A stretch of DNA of 6,021 bases from Zymogenus sp964542895 (GTDB lineage: Bacteria; Desulfobacterota; Zymogenia; Zymogenales; Zymogenaceae). The position numbers were made by a program, and so were the translations under genes. The DNA lies in contig CAZIWT010000178.1 of the NCBI GenBank assembly GCA_964542895.1, positions 1-6,021 of the forward strand. Reading direction: 5' to 3'. The first letter of the stretch is position 1. Every line of letters begins with the position of its first letter. The notes under the pieces are model-generated. The model did no database searches, was not told the origin of the DNA, and saw only the letters and a list, made by a program, of their open reading frames with translations. Shown piece by piece: positions 1 to 5,908 of the stretch.

Positions 1-109
1 GATTTATAGACATTTGCCTTTTTATGGCGCAATTGTAAAGAAGAAAAAAGAGCCACTTATAGTTCGGAGATAGAAGTAGTAAGACTACATACACTCTAAC
101 AAATCACCC

Positions 110-184
110 GATTGCTTCGTCGCTCCGCTTCTCGAAATGACAATTGAAAGGTGATTGTTTCAATAAAATCGTTCCTCGAAATGA
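110..184. repeat. Two degenerate tandem copies of a dispersed intergenic repeat
   Basis: Copy 1 (110-140) begins GATTGCTTC and ends TTCTCGAAATGA. Copy 2 (153-184) begins GATTGTTTC and ends TTCCTCGAAATGA. The ends agree and the middles have diverged. On the minus strand copy 1 reads as the common 'TCATTTCGAG … GAAGCAATC' interspersed repeat of many environmental bacterial genomes (family recognition from memory). It lies downstream of the minus-strand operon, in a gene-free stretch (1-246) where I see nothing else definite. A T-rich tract follows the operon stop on the minus strand (about 227-210), but no convincing stem precedes it, so no terminator is called. Confidence 0.5.
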
Positions 185-246
185 ATTAATTGGCCGACAG
201 GACAGAAGTCAAAAATATAAAAATAGTCCCTCCGGCCTCCCCCCCC

Positions 247-1293
247 TCACCTAAACCACCTCAGCGGCTCCCGTGAGGTATTAGCAAGCTTCTTGTTGAA
301 GACGCACTGGAGCCGGGCGTAGTATAGCCCCGCCTTTGTCAGAAATCCCCGCATAAAATCGGATTGGTTGGAGAACTTGTCCCGGCGGGCCATCTTCTTT
401 GTAAAGCCCCTCGTGAATCGGTTGTAGTCGGCCGCTCCCGCCTCCGGGTCGATCACAGTTTTTGCCGCAATTCCACCCGATATTATCGCACCGACGATCC
501 CGTAGCCCCAGAACGGCTCGATCATGCCGGACAGCGTCCCTGCGAGGATCAGGTCGTTCAAAAAGAGCTTCGGCTCGGCGGGGATTCCCATCTCTTCCTT
601 TATCCACGGCTCTGGGTAGCTCTCGATTCCCACGACGTCGAGCATGTTCAGGTAATCGGCAAGGTCTTTTTTGGTTATCTCCCTGTGGGAGAAGAGGAGC
701 GAGTAGTCCAGCCCGTTTACCTGAGACGTGTAGCCGTAGTCGTTCGTGAAGGGCCCCATGAAGACCTCCGCCGAGGCGTTTTTCGCCTCGATCTCCCTCG
801 AAGACCAGTAGCCGTATATTTTTCGGTACTCGATCCCCAGCTTTTCGTACGCTATCGGGTTCAGGCCGGTCGCGACGATGGTTCCGGGCTTCAGGTCTTC
901 GAACTTCATCCTCTTTCCGAAGTCGAACTTTACGCCCGCGTCCACCGCTATCCTGAAGAGGTGGTTGTCGATGGATGTGGGTCTCGGCCCCCGCTCGACG
1001 CTGTAGGCGGTGTTGTGATTTACGTATGGGGGGAACTTGAGGAGCTTCTTCTTGTAGTAGAACCTGGGGTAGGGATCGCACTTTATGAAGCCCTCGTTCA
1101 GGTCGAAGCCGACGTAGTCGATCAGCTCCTCAAGCTGGCACGGCGTCGTGTGGACGGAGGGGTGGAGCTTGGGCGACCCGCCGATCTTCTTTTCCGCATC
1201 TAAGATATTGACCTTGCAGCCCTCCTTAGCCAGGATTATCCCGGCGGTCATCCCGGAGAGGCCCGCGCCTACAATCGTGACATCCTTTTTCAT
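247..1293 (-). CDS. FAD-dependent oxidoreductase, geranylgeranyl-reductase-like
   Basis: A 348-residue flavoprotein. The N-terminus is a classic Rossmann dinucleotide-binding fold: strand VTIVGAGLSGM with G9, G11 and G14 (GxGxxG), a helix, then an acidic residue (D32) closing the second strand, and a GG pair at 38-39. Residues about 101-126 (RGPRPTSIDNHLF, then an AVDAGVKFDFG stretch) match the substrate/FAD segment usual in geranylgeranyl-reductase and related group-2 flavoproteins. ATG at 141-143 is the common second FAD motif. Residues 249-278 (LILAGTLSGMIEPFWGYG and the helix after it) correspond to the family's late FAD motif, but the usual Gly-Asp there is not obvious. There is no signal peptide; it is probably cytoplasmic and may contact the membrane. 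ATG at 1293 is preceded by GGAG five bases upstream. It is the last gene of a three-gene operon, 38 bases behind an anchored esterase. By analogy the reaction would be reduction of an isoprenoid or similar hydrophobic double bond; other flavin monooxygenase or dehydrogenase roles remain possible. Confidence 0.8.
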   Translation of the reverse strand: MKKDVTIVGAGLSGMTAGIILAKEGCKVNILDAEKKIGGSPKLHPSVHTTPCQLEELIDYVGFDLNEGFIKCDPYPRFYYKKKLLKFPPYVNHNTAYSVERGPRPTSIDNHLFRIAVDAGVKFDFGKRMKFEDLKPGTIVATGLNPIAYEKLGIEYRKIYGYWSSREIEAKNASAEVFMGPFTNDYGYTSQVNGLDYSLLFSHREITKKDLADYLNMLDVVGIESYPEPWIKEEMGIPAEPKLFLNDLILAGTLSGMIEPFWGYGIVGAIISGGIAAKTVIDPEAGAADYNRFTRGFTKKMARRDKFSNQSDFMRGFLTKAGLYYARLQCVFNKKLANTSREPLRWFR

Positions 1294-1331
1294 AACAACT
1301 CCAATCCTATGACTCGATTTTCAACCTATTA

Positions 1332-2546
1332 CTATTTTTCGCCTTTAAGCTGGCTCCCGATCCACTTCAGGATCTCGTCGATGTGGGCCTTAACGAATTT
1401 TATGTTATGCCTGCCGCCGGGGATTATGATGTTTTCGGGATAGACCTTCGCGCCGGCGCTGGTGAGGAGGGGAACGAGTATGGGGATGTGGGCGTCGAGG
1501 TTGAAGTCGTCCATGTCCCCCACGATGATGTAATATCGCTGTCCCCTCATGTTTCCATCCCTCGATTTTATCATCTCCACCGGGTTTGCCGTCATCATCC
1601 GCTCCCAGACCGGCCTGTCCTCGTTCCAGACGTCTCCCTTGAGCTTGTCGCTGTCAAAGACGTTATAGTATATCCACTCCTCGGTTACGCCCAGAAGCCC
1701 CCCCATCACGGCGCCGTTCACCACCCTCTTCGGGTCGTCGTTGTCGATGAGGGCGTAGCGGTCAGGGTCGTAGTCTGCAAGCTTGTCGCCCTCGATGCCG
1801 TATCTCAAGTCGGCCGCGGGGTAGATCGGCACCAGTATGTGGGAGAAGTGGGGGTGCTTGATTCCGTAGTAGATCGTCCCGTAACCCCCCATGGAGGTTC
1901 CCATCAGGACGATCCCCTCCGGGTCCGTGCGGACGTTGAAGTTGGAGAAGGCGAAGGTCACGATCTCCTTGAAGAAGTGGTCCTCGAAGCGCCCCAGGTT
2001 GCTGTTGATGTAGAAGCTTCCTCCCCTCTCGTCGTATTTCGTCCGGGGGTTGTCGCTTCCGTCCGCCGAGATCGAGAAATCGGGAAAGACGACCACAGTG
2101 GGCGGCATCACCCCGTCCACTATCGCCACCTCTATCGGACCGAGGAGCTTAAGCAGCGACTGACCCCTCCCCGCGAAGCCGTGGAGGGCGAACATGACAG
2201 GGCAAGGTTCTCCCCCCTCTTTGTATTCCGGTGGGAGGTAGACGATAAGGGGCCTCTCCTTGCCGAGGACCCTGCTGTATATCGGATCGGCGAGAACGAC
2301 GGAGTCGCCCACAGGCAAGGCGGGGTCGCTTTCCGCCATGTAGACCATCAGCTTTCCCTCGCCGCTGTAATCAGGCACCGTGTCCGCCCAGGGGGCGAAC
2401 CTGTTGTTGATGGTGATCGATATGGGAACGGGGCGCATGATAAAGCCGATTACGAGTAGTACCACGGCCGCGGACAGGAGTAGAAGTACGACGCCCTTGA
2501 TAATCCTTACTGTCGAGACTTTTTTCGATTTATTTTCTTGAGACAT
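1332..2546 (-). CDS. Membrane-anchored alpha/beta hydrolase, esterase-D-like (copy 2)
   Basis: A 404-residue protein. A lysine-rich start (MSQENKSKK) precedes one hydrophobic helix (about 18-37), then RPVP, so by the positive-inside rule the catalytic domain lies outside the cytoplasmic membrane. No lipobox or cleavage site is apparent, so it is probably an uncleaved anchor. The rest resembles the esterase-D/putative-esterase alpha/beta-hydrolase family: IVYLPPEY strand, oxyanion-region HGFAG at 122-126, nucleophile elbow GTSMGG with S218, probable acid in GDMDDFN (D346 or D347), and probable catalytic histidine in GGRHN (H380). The triad is complete, so an active serine ester hydrolase is likely; the substrate is unknown. 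The domain is longer than a minimal esterase D because of an N-terminal extension (about 40-95) and an insert after the elbow (about 240-310). AAGGAGA sits seven bases before the ATG. It lies 24 bases behind its paralog at 2571-3806. Confidence 0.85.
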   Translation of the reverse strand: MSQENKSKKVSTVRIIKGVVLLLLSAAVVLLVIGFIMRPVPISITINNRFAPWADTVPDYSGEGKLMVYMAESDPALPVGDSVVLADPIYSRVLGKERPLIVYLPPEYKEGGEPCPVMFALHGFAGRGQSLLKLLGPIEVAIVDGVMPPTVVVFPDFSISADGSDNPRTKYDERGGSFYINSNLGRFEDHFFKEIVTFAFSNFNVRTDPEGIVLMGTSMGGYGTIYYGIKHPHFSHILVPIYPAADLRYGIEGDKLADYDPDRYALIDNDDPKRVVNGAVMGGLLGVTEEWIYYNVFDSDKLKGDVWNEDRPVWERMMTANPVEMIKSRDGNMRGQRYYIIVGDMDDFNLDAHIPILVPLLTSAGAKVYPENIIIPGGRHNIKFVKAHIDEILKWIGSQLKGEK

Positions 2547-2570
2547 GATCGACTCTCCTTAAAGTCAATG

Positions 2571-3806
2571 CTAATCTTTAAGCCCCGCTCCGAGCCACAG
2601 GAGGATACCGTCGATGTTGTCGGTAACGAACCTGACGTCGTGGCGGCCACCCTCGATGATGTTATTCTCCGGGTAGACCTTAGCCCCGGCCTTAATCAGG
2701 CGCGGCACCAATATCGGCATGTACGCGTCGGAGTTGAAGTCGTCTTTGCTCCCGACTATGATGTAATAGCTCTGATTCGATATGTTCGGGGGACGATGCT
2801 TCAGTATCTCCACAGGGTTTACTACCATCAGCCGCTCCCAGACCGGCCTGTCCTCCTTCCACACCTCACCGGGCGTCTTGTCGCTGTCGAATACGGCGTA
2901 GTACATCCACTCCTCGGTTATGCCGAAGAGTCCCCCGAAAATCGAGGCGTTCACTATTCTATTCGGGTCGTCGGTGGTGATCGGCTCGTATTTGTTCGGG
3001 TCAAAGTTAGCCATCCTGTCCCCGGCGATGCTGTAGCGGGTGTCCGCCGATGGGTATATCAGGACCAGGTTATTGGCGAGCCTGGGGTAGCTCAGGGCGA
3101 AGTGGAGGACGCCGAAGCCCCCCATCGAGTTTCCGATCATGGCGATCTTATCCGGGTTTGTGCTCACGTTGAAGTTGGAAAAGACGAAGGGGATTATCTC
3201 TTTTGTGAAGTGATCCTCGAAGCGCCCCAGGTTGCTGTTGACGTACCTCGTTCCCCGCCTGTCATCGTACGGGGTTTTGGGATCATCGGTTCCGTCCCCT
3301 GAGATGGAAAAATCGACCGATAGGACGACGGTCGGGGGCATTGTTCCACTCTCGAAGGCGGATTCCATCGGGCCTACGAGATGCCTTATCCAGCTCTGGG
3401 CCCTGCCGCCGTTTCCGTGGAAAGCGATGAGAAGCGGGTACTCTTTCCCCTTATCGTCGTATCCCGGCGGGAGGTATACGATCATCGGGCGATCTTTGTC
3501 CAAAATCACGCTGTAGATCGGTTCTCTCATCTCGACGGAGCTCCCGGTTGGGAGTACCGCCTCGTCCCCCATGAAGACGACCAGTTTTCCCGGGCCATCG
3601 TATGTCAGCTCGCCCGTCTCCCAGGGGGCGCCCCGATCCACGATGTGTGGGGGAAGGGGCACGGGGCGCTTGACCCACGCGTAGAGAAGTAATATCGAGA
3701 CGGCGATCAGAAGCGTGATCGTCACGAACAATGCAATTCTGAGGATTGTGGTTATTACGCCTCTATTCTTCGCGCCCCCCTTCTTCGCGTCCTTTTTCTT
3801 CGACAT
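2571..3806 (-). CDS. Membrane-anchored alpha/beta hydrolase, esterase-D-like (copy 1)
   Basis: First gene of the operon. I choose the ATG at 3806 (411 residues, starting MSKKKDAKKGG). A G-rich Shine-Dalgarno-like run (GGGGG) lies about five bases upstream of it, while the in-frame ATG at 3818, which would add four residues, has none; the MS-plus-lysine start also matches the paralog. The layout is the same: basic N-terminus, one membrane helix (about 24-45), KRPVP, an extension, then an alpha/beta hydrolase domain with HGNGG at 130-134, GNSMGG with nucleophile S227, acid candidate in GSKDDFN (D355 or D356) and histidine in GGRHD (H389). The catalytic domain probably faces outward. By eye about half the residues match copy 2, with blocks such as NSNLGRFEDHF and EDRPVWER fully conserved, so the pair arose by duplication. 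The differing oxyanion loop (HGNGG versus HGFAG) suggests related but not identical substrates. The substrate cannot be assigned. Confidence 0.85.
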   Translation of the reverse strand: MSKKKDAKKGGAKNRGVITTILRIALFVTITLLIAVSILLLYAWVKRPVPLPPHIVDRGAPWETGELTYDGPGKLVVFMGDEAVLPTGSSVEMREPIYSVILDKDRPMIVYLPPGYDDKGKEYPLLIAFHGNGGRAQSWIRHLVGPMESAFESGTMPPTVVLSVDFSISGDGTDDPKTPYDDRRGTRYVNSNLGRFEDHFTKEIIPFVFSNFNVSTNPDKIAMIGNSMGGFGVLHFALSYPRLANNLVLIYPSADTRYSIAGDRMANFDPNKYEPITTDDPNRIVNASIFGGLFGITEEWMYYAVFDSDKTPGEVWKEDRPVWERLMVVNPVEILKHRPPNISNQSYYIIVGSKDDFNSDAYMPILVPRLIKAGAKVYPENNIIEGGRHDVRFVTDNIDGILLWLGAGLKD

Positions 3807-3922
3807 TACAGCCCCCATAGAAAAAGACGTTTTTAATCCCTTCGCTTTTGTGATGCCGATTGTTGATACAGATACAGCCTACATCAAGTTTGCAAAAAGT
3901 CAACGAAAATATTTAAAAACTG

Positions 3923-3951
3923 TTGCACAAATCACCGGCACCAAATATAAT
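3923..3951 (+). promoter_or_regulatory. Probable sigma-70-type promoter of the amidohydrolase gene
   Basis: A perfect -10 hexamer TATAAT (3946-3951) lies 17 bases after a weak -35 TTGCAC (3923-3928, matching TTGACA mainly in the first three bases). Transcription would start near 3958, giving a leader of about 20 bases before the ATG at 3978 that includes the GGGAGG site. The promoter sits in the divergent spacer shared with the leftward esterase operon. That spacer also holds a tandem GATACA pair at 3865-3876, which could be a regulator contact, but I cannot show this. Confidence 0.55.
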
Positions 3952-3977
3952 TTAGAAAAAACCAGTGGGAGGCCGAT

Positions 3978-4844
3978 ATGATAATCGATATGCACATACA
4001 TCCTTTCTGCAAGGATGCCACGATTGTACCGGGATTCGACGGCGCGGCGGAGAGGCTCTACGGGGATATGATCGACAAGGACAGGTTCAAGAACATCGGG
4101 GCTATGTTCGAGTATATCTTCACCCAGAAGAGCGTCGGCGACATTATCAAGGATATGGACGACGCGGGGGTGGACAAGGCGGTGATCGTCGCGGCGGACT
4201 ACACAACGGCATCCGGCGTGATCGCCGTGACCAACGAGGACGTCTCGCGGCTGGCTAAAGAGCACCCGGACAGGTTCATTCCCTTTGCCAGCGTGGATCC
4301 CTCCAAGGGGAGGGCGGCGGTTGACGAGTTGACCCGTGCTGTTAAAGAGCTTAAGTGCGTGGGGCTGAAGCTTGTTCCCCCGATGCAGCTCTTCGATTTC
4401 TCCGATCCGAAGTTCCACACCCTCTGGGAGAGGGCGCTGGAGCTTGGCATCATCGTCTGGACGCACACCGCCCACCAGCTCTCTACGCCCGGCTCTGACG
4501 CCCGTCTGGGCCACCCGATGCTGATAGAGCCGGTGGCCCTGAAGTATCCGACGCTCAAGATAGTGATGGGGCACTGCGGCTTTCCGTGGCAATGGGAGGC
4601 GTGGTCGGTTGCGGTCCGCCACCCGAATGTCTACATCGACATCTCGGCGTACCCGAACCTCTACGACTACTTCCCGTGGGAGGCGTACTCACGATACAAC
4701 GCCGAGGGGAAGGTTCTGTTTGCCACCGACAACCCGCTTAAAGGTTTCAAGGAGACCCTCGACGCGCTAAACGCCGTTGATATCTCGGACGAGTTCAAGG
4801 CGAAGATAAAGGGGGAGAACGCTAAGGCGCTCTTGGGGATTTAG
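3978..4844 (+). CDS. Amidohydrolase-2 family metal-dependent hydrolase or decarboxylase
   Basis: A 288-residue cytoplasmic TIM-barrel protein of the amidohydrolase-2 group, which includes aminocarboxymuconate-semialdehyde decarboxylase, resorcylate decarboxylases and lactone hydrolases. The metal and catalytic signatures appear in order: MHIH at the first strand (H6, H8), GLKL with K131, WTHTAH with H163, MGHCGFPW with H199, and ATDNP with D251 at the last strand. All usual ligands are present, so it is probably active with a bound divalent metal. Length is normal for the compact members of the family. GGGAGG at 3967-3972 lies five bases before the ATG. The gene is transcribed away from the anchored-esterase/flavoprotein operon from a shared control region, which hints at a related metabolic role. 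The substrate could be a small carboxylate, lactone or amide; hydrolysis and non-oxidative decarboxylation cannot be told apart by sequence alone. Confidence 0.85.
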   Translation: MIIDMHIHPFCKDATIVPGFDGAAERLYGDMIDKDRFKNIGAMFEYIFTQKSVGDIIKDMDDAGVDKAVIVAADYTTASGVIAVTNEDVSRLAKEHPDRFIPFASVDPSKGRAAVDELTRAVKELKCVGLKLVPPMQLFDFSDPKFHTLWERALELGIIVWTHTAHQLSTPGSDARLGHPMLIEPVALKYPTLKIVMGHCGFPWQWEAWSVAVRHPNVYIDISAYPNLYDYFPWEAYSRYNAEGKVLFATDNPLKGFKETLDALNAVDISDEFKAKIKGENAKALLGI

Positions 4845-4899
4845 GGCTGGGATGTTTATCGTTCTACGGGTGTTGGAATAAGACAATAATGTTGGGTGG

Positions 4900-4925
4900 C
4901 ACTGACAAGCTCCTGCTTGTCAGTG
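4900..4925. repeat. Perfect 11-bp hairpin behind the amidohydrolase gene
   Basis: CACTGACAAGC (4900-4910) and GCTTGTCAGTG (4915-4925) are exact reverse complements around a TCCT loop. It lies 55 bases after the amidohydrolase stop. No T-run follows on either strand, so it is not a standard intrinsic terminator, although it could protect the mRNA end. It looks like a mobile palindromic repeat unit. Confidence 0.7.
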
Positions 4926-4934
4926 GGTGACTCC

Positions 4935-4948
4935 CCCGTAAAGGCGGG
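4935..4948. repeat. Small GC-rich hairpin (CCCGT / GCGGG)
   Basis: CCCGT (4935-4939) can pair with GCGGG (4944-4948), including one T-G pair, around an AAAG loop. It resembles the core of the common 'CCCGC … GCGGG' interspersed repeats and stands between a perfect hairpin (4900-4925) and a third repeat (4969-4998), so it is probably part of the same repeat cluster. Confidence 0.4.
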
Positions 4949-4963
4949 AAACAAGCAATAATA

Positions 4964-5167
4964 TCAATCTGGATTCCCAGTCGAGCTGGGAATGACAGGC
5001 TTGTCGATCAGCCCTTCAAGTCTGTGCTCCTGGAACGCTCGCTTGTATTCGTAGAACTGACTGCGGGAAACGTTGTGCATCATGAAGGCCCTGGAAACAT
5101 TGCCGAGTTTTTCAGCTAATTTTAGCAATGTAAGCCTCTTTTGTGCTAACTTCTTCTTTGCGGTCAT
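4964..5167 (-). pseudogene. IS481-like transposase, N-terminal fragment
   Basis: A 67-residue open frame starting at 5167, with AAGGAGA about six bases upstream. Residues about 1-55 (MTAKKKLAQKRLTLLKLAEK, then LGNVSRAF, NVSRSQFYEYKRAF and LEGL) are the N-terminal helix-turn-helix region typical of IS481-family transposases of environmental deltaproteobacteria. An intact enzyme is over 300 residues with a DDE catalytic domain; none of that is present. The last ten residues (VIPSSTGNPD) are not transposase: they are the translation of a dispersed palindromic repeat at 4969-4998, and the stop at 4964 lies just beyond it. The gene is therefore a decayed remnant cut off by a repeat. It cannot catalyse transposition, though a DNA-binding peptide could still be made. 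Confidence 0.75.
4969..4998. repeat. Dispersed palindromic repeat fused to the transposase fragment
   Basis: The unit begins CTGGATTCCCAG and ends CTGGGAATGACAG, with an 8-bp exact stem ATTCCCAG / CTGGGAAT (4973-4980 with 4986-4993) around TCGAG. The minus strand reads as the very common 'CTGTCATTCCC … GGGAATCCAG' intergenic repeat, recognised from general knowledge. It supplies the tail of the transposase fragment's reading frame. Confidence 0.75.
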
Positions 5168-5181
5168 AATGTTCTCCTTAA

Positions 5182-5218
5182 GGTATAAGGTTTTTTGGGT
5201 GATAAATACCTTTATACC
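5182..5218. repeat. Imperfect inverted repeat upstream of the transposase fragment
   Basis: GGTATAAGG (5182-5190) faces CCTTTATACC (5209-5218), an almost exact inverted pair with one extra base, spaced by 18 bases. It lies just upstream of the fragment's ribosome-binding site, where a promoter or operator of the original element would be expected. It may be a self-regulatory site or a remnant of an element end; I cannot decide. Confidence 0.35.
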
Positions 5219-5235
5219 GGAGAGGACGGCCGCAC

Positions 5236-5268
5236 GCCATCCCAGAATAAATAAGGTTCGGGGATGGC
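5236..5268. repeat. 8-bp inverted repeat followed by a T-run
   Basis: GCCATCCC (5236-5243) and GGGATGGC (5261-5268) are exact reverse complements around a 17-base AT-rich loop. On the plus strand TACTTTTTT follows directly, so the site could terminate plus-strand transcription running on from the amidohydrolase gene about 390 bases upstream. The long loop and that distance make it equally likely to be a small palindromic repeat or an element end. Confidence 0.4.
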
Positions 5269-5343
5269 TACTTTTTTACAGAATGTCGTCTCTCTAAACG
5301 ACTAAACTGTAAGGAAAGATCATAACTTTATGTTAACCTGCTA

Positions 5344-5880
5344 CTATTTGTTCTCAAAAACGCAAATACTGTCTCCCATTGCCACGCACTTTGTTTCGAT
5401 AATCTTGACATTCTTATTCCCTGCTGCATGAAACATCGCTTCTATCGCTCCAGCTTGAAAGTCACATACCGGCACTTTTGTTTTTTCAGTAAATCCTGTA
5501 ACAAAGGGAGAGAAATGAAGCTCGGTTCTGAATTTTCCACCCGGTACATCGACTTCTTTTACAGCATTAAATCCCCATCCTCTTTTACCAGCGGTTTCGC
5601 AATAGAAAACAATTAAATCATTTCCCTTCAGATTTAAAACATCTACCATGATTTTGGATACACTTTTCGCAATTTCATATCCGGCTTCACGCATGAGAAT
5701 CTTGGCGGCGTTGATCCCTGCCAGACTTGCCGCCGCTTTCATCATATTGCCGAATGTCTCCTGGGGTGTAATAACAATTCTTTTATTCAGCATAGCAAAC
5801 ATGCCTACTTCGTCTACGGTAATGGACTTTTTGATTTCCTCGAGAGTTTCTTCCGAGTCCCAGTGCTTCAACTCTTCCAT
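5344..5880 (-). CDS. Stand-alone V4R-domain protein, predicted zinc-binding ligand sensor
   Basis: I choose the ATG at 5880 (178 residues, starting MEELKHWDSEETL). AAAGGAG lies seven bases upstream of it, whereas the longer frame to 5940 would add 20 residues and has no Shine-Dalgarno site. The second half (about 115-176) matches the V4R domain (4-vinyl-reductase type, also the sensor core of XylR/DmpR/MopR regulators and of BchJ). Key residues are C139, E162, C165 and C173. Their spacing (23, 3, 8) equals that of the zinc ligands I recall for MopR (C155, E178, C181, C189), so a structural zinc is likely. The first half (about 40-115) would form the rest of the ligand pocket. There is no AAA+ domain, helix-turn-helix or membrane segment, so it would act as a small cytoplasmic binding protein or partner. 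Its GC content, about 42-45% in the 60-base lines I counted, is below the 57-65% counted in genes to its left, suggesting separate origin. No operon partner is visible. Confidence 0.8.
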   Translation of the reverse strand: MEELKHWDSEETLEEIKKSITVDEVGMFAMLNKRIVITPQETFGNMMKAAASLAGINAAKILMREAGYEIAKSVSKIMVDVLNLKGNDLIVFYCETAGKRGWGFNAVKEVDVPGGKFRTELHFSPFVTGFTEKTKVPVCDFQAGAIEAMFHAAGNKNVKIIETKCVAMGDSICVFENK

Positions 5881-5908
5881 CTTATTTCTCCTTTTAAACA
5901 ATAAAAAC

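Noticed and set aside
364..1203. Long plus-strand open frame (279 codons) opposite the flavoprotein gene
   Set aside because: It is antisense to a clear FAD-binding protein, has an Arg/Val-rich composition typical of a shadow frame in GC-rich DNA, and shows no recognisable motif or ribosome-binding site.
1383..3302. Long plus-strand open frames opposite the two esterase genes
   Set aside because: They look alike only because the esterase genes are paralogs. Their content is biased (His/Val/Arg-rich) with no known domain, and the minus-strand genes explain the region fully.
3859..3903. Candidate minus-strand promoter for the esterase operon
   Set aside because: TTGACT (3903-3898) has no -10 at usual spacing, and the alternative TTGATG (3887-3882) pairs only with a poor AACAAT. 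Neither is strong enough to annotate.
3900..4622. Minus-strand open frame (240 codons) opposite the amidohydrolase gene
   Set aside because: It overlaps a gene with all metal-ligand motifs and a good promoter and ribosome site; its own sequence has no domain signature.
4900..4925. Intrinsic terminator for the amidohydrolase gene
   Set aside because: The stem is perfect but no T-run follows, so it is listed as a palindromic repeat instead.
4900..4998. CRISPR array
   Set aside because: The three hairpins differ in sequence and there is no regular spacer length or repeated unit.
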